From Syngnathus acus (Eukaryota > Chordata > Actinopteri > Syngnathiformes > Syngnathidae): a stretch of DNA of 64,000 nucleotides. The notes beneath the pieces are model-generated. The model was not told the DNA's origin. It made no database searches and saw only the letters and a program-made list of their open reading frames with translations. Below are positions 56,765-64,000 of the stretch, in pieces. Location of the stretch: contig NC_051101.1 in assembly GCF_901709675.1 (NCBI RefSeq), forward strand, positions 11,428,501 to 11,492,500, read 5' to 3'. Position 1 is the stretch's first letter. Every line of letters begins with the position of its first letter. A program made the position numbers and the translations under genes.

Positions 56765-64000
<7,236 letters not shown>

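Overview
This window is nuclear genomic DNA from a ray-finned fish, most likely a percomorph teleost. All genes are spliced with GT-AG introns, many only 70-150 bp. The predicted proteins match vertebrate families along most of their length. Non-coding DNA carries (GT)n and (ATA)n microsatellites and a tRNA-derived SINE of a type common in fish. Nothing prokaryotic or viral was seen. Exon limits were read by eye from splice signals, reading-frame continuity and remembered family sequences; no alignment was run.

Layout. (1) 1-10.2 kb, minus: epb41l4b (FERM protein), with a complete short-isoform ending plus alternative 3' exons running off the left edge. (2) 12.0-20.3 kb, minus: ptpn3 (FERM-PDZ-tyrosine phosphatase), in the same order and orientation as beside human EPB41L4B on 9q31. 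(3) 20.3-24.0 kb: ptpn3 5' region, an (ATA)n tract and a SINE split by a 166-bp fold-back insertion. (4) 24.1-26.9 kb, plus: a divergent SGK-type AGC kinase. (5) 27.1-28.3 kb, minus: tmem244, head to head with (6) 30.7-35.9 kb, plus: l3mbtl3 (FCS finger, three MBT repeats, SAM), a pairing also found on human 6q. (7) 37.1-41.9 kb, minus: cenpc (kinetochore, C-terminal cupin). (8) 43.8-44.5 kb, plus: a short single-exon TMEM200-family protein. (9) 46.7-47.9 kb, plus: a GPI-anchored Ly6/uPAR protein of SPACA4/Bouncer type. (10) 48.1-53.5 kb, minus: msh5 (meiotic MutS homologue), complete. (11) 54.4-55.4 kb, minus: an SPSB-type SPRY/SOCS-box protein. (12) 56.8 kb to the right edge, plus: fam171a1, lacking its last exons.

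The genes are a mosaic of synteny blocks and form no operon or shared pathway. Two (cenpc, msh5) act on chromosomes, in kinetochore assembly and meiotic crossover formation, and the Ly6 gene may act in fertilisation. epb41l4b and ptpn3 both make FERM proteins of the membrane cortex. The least ordinary items are the fold-back insertion in the SINE, the Ly6 gene with an added acidic segment, the altered CENP-C motifs and duplicated splice donor of cenpc, and the two alternative ends of epb41l4b.
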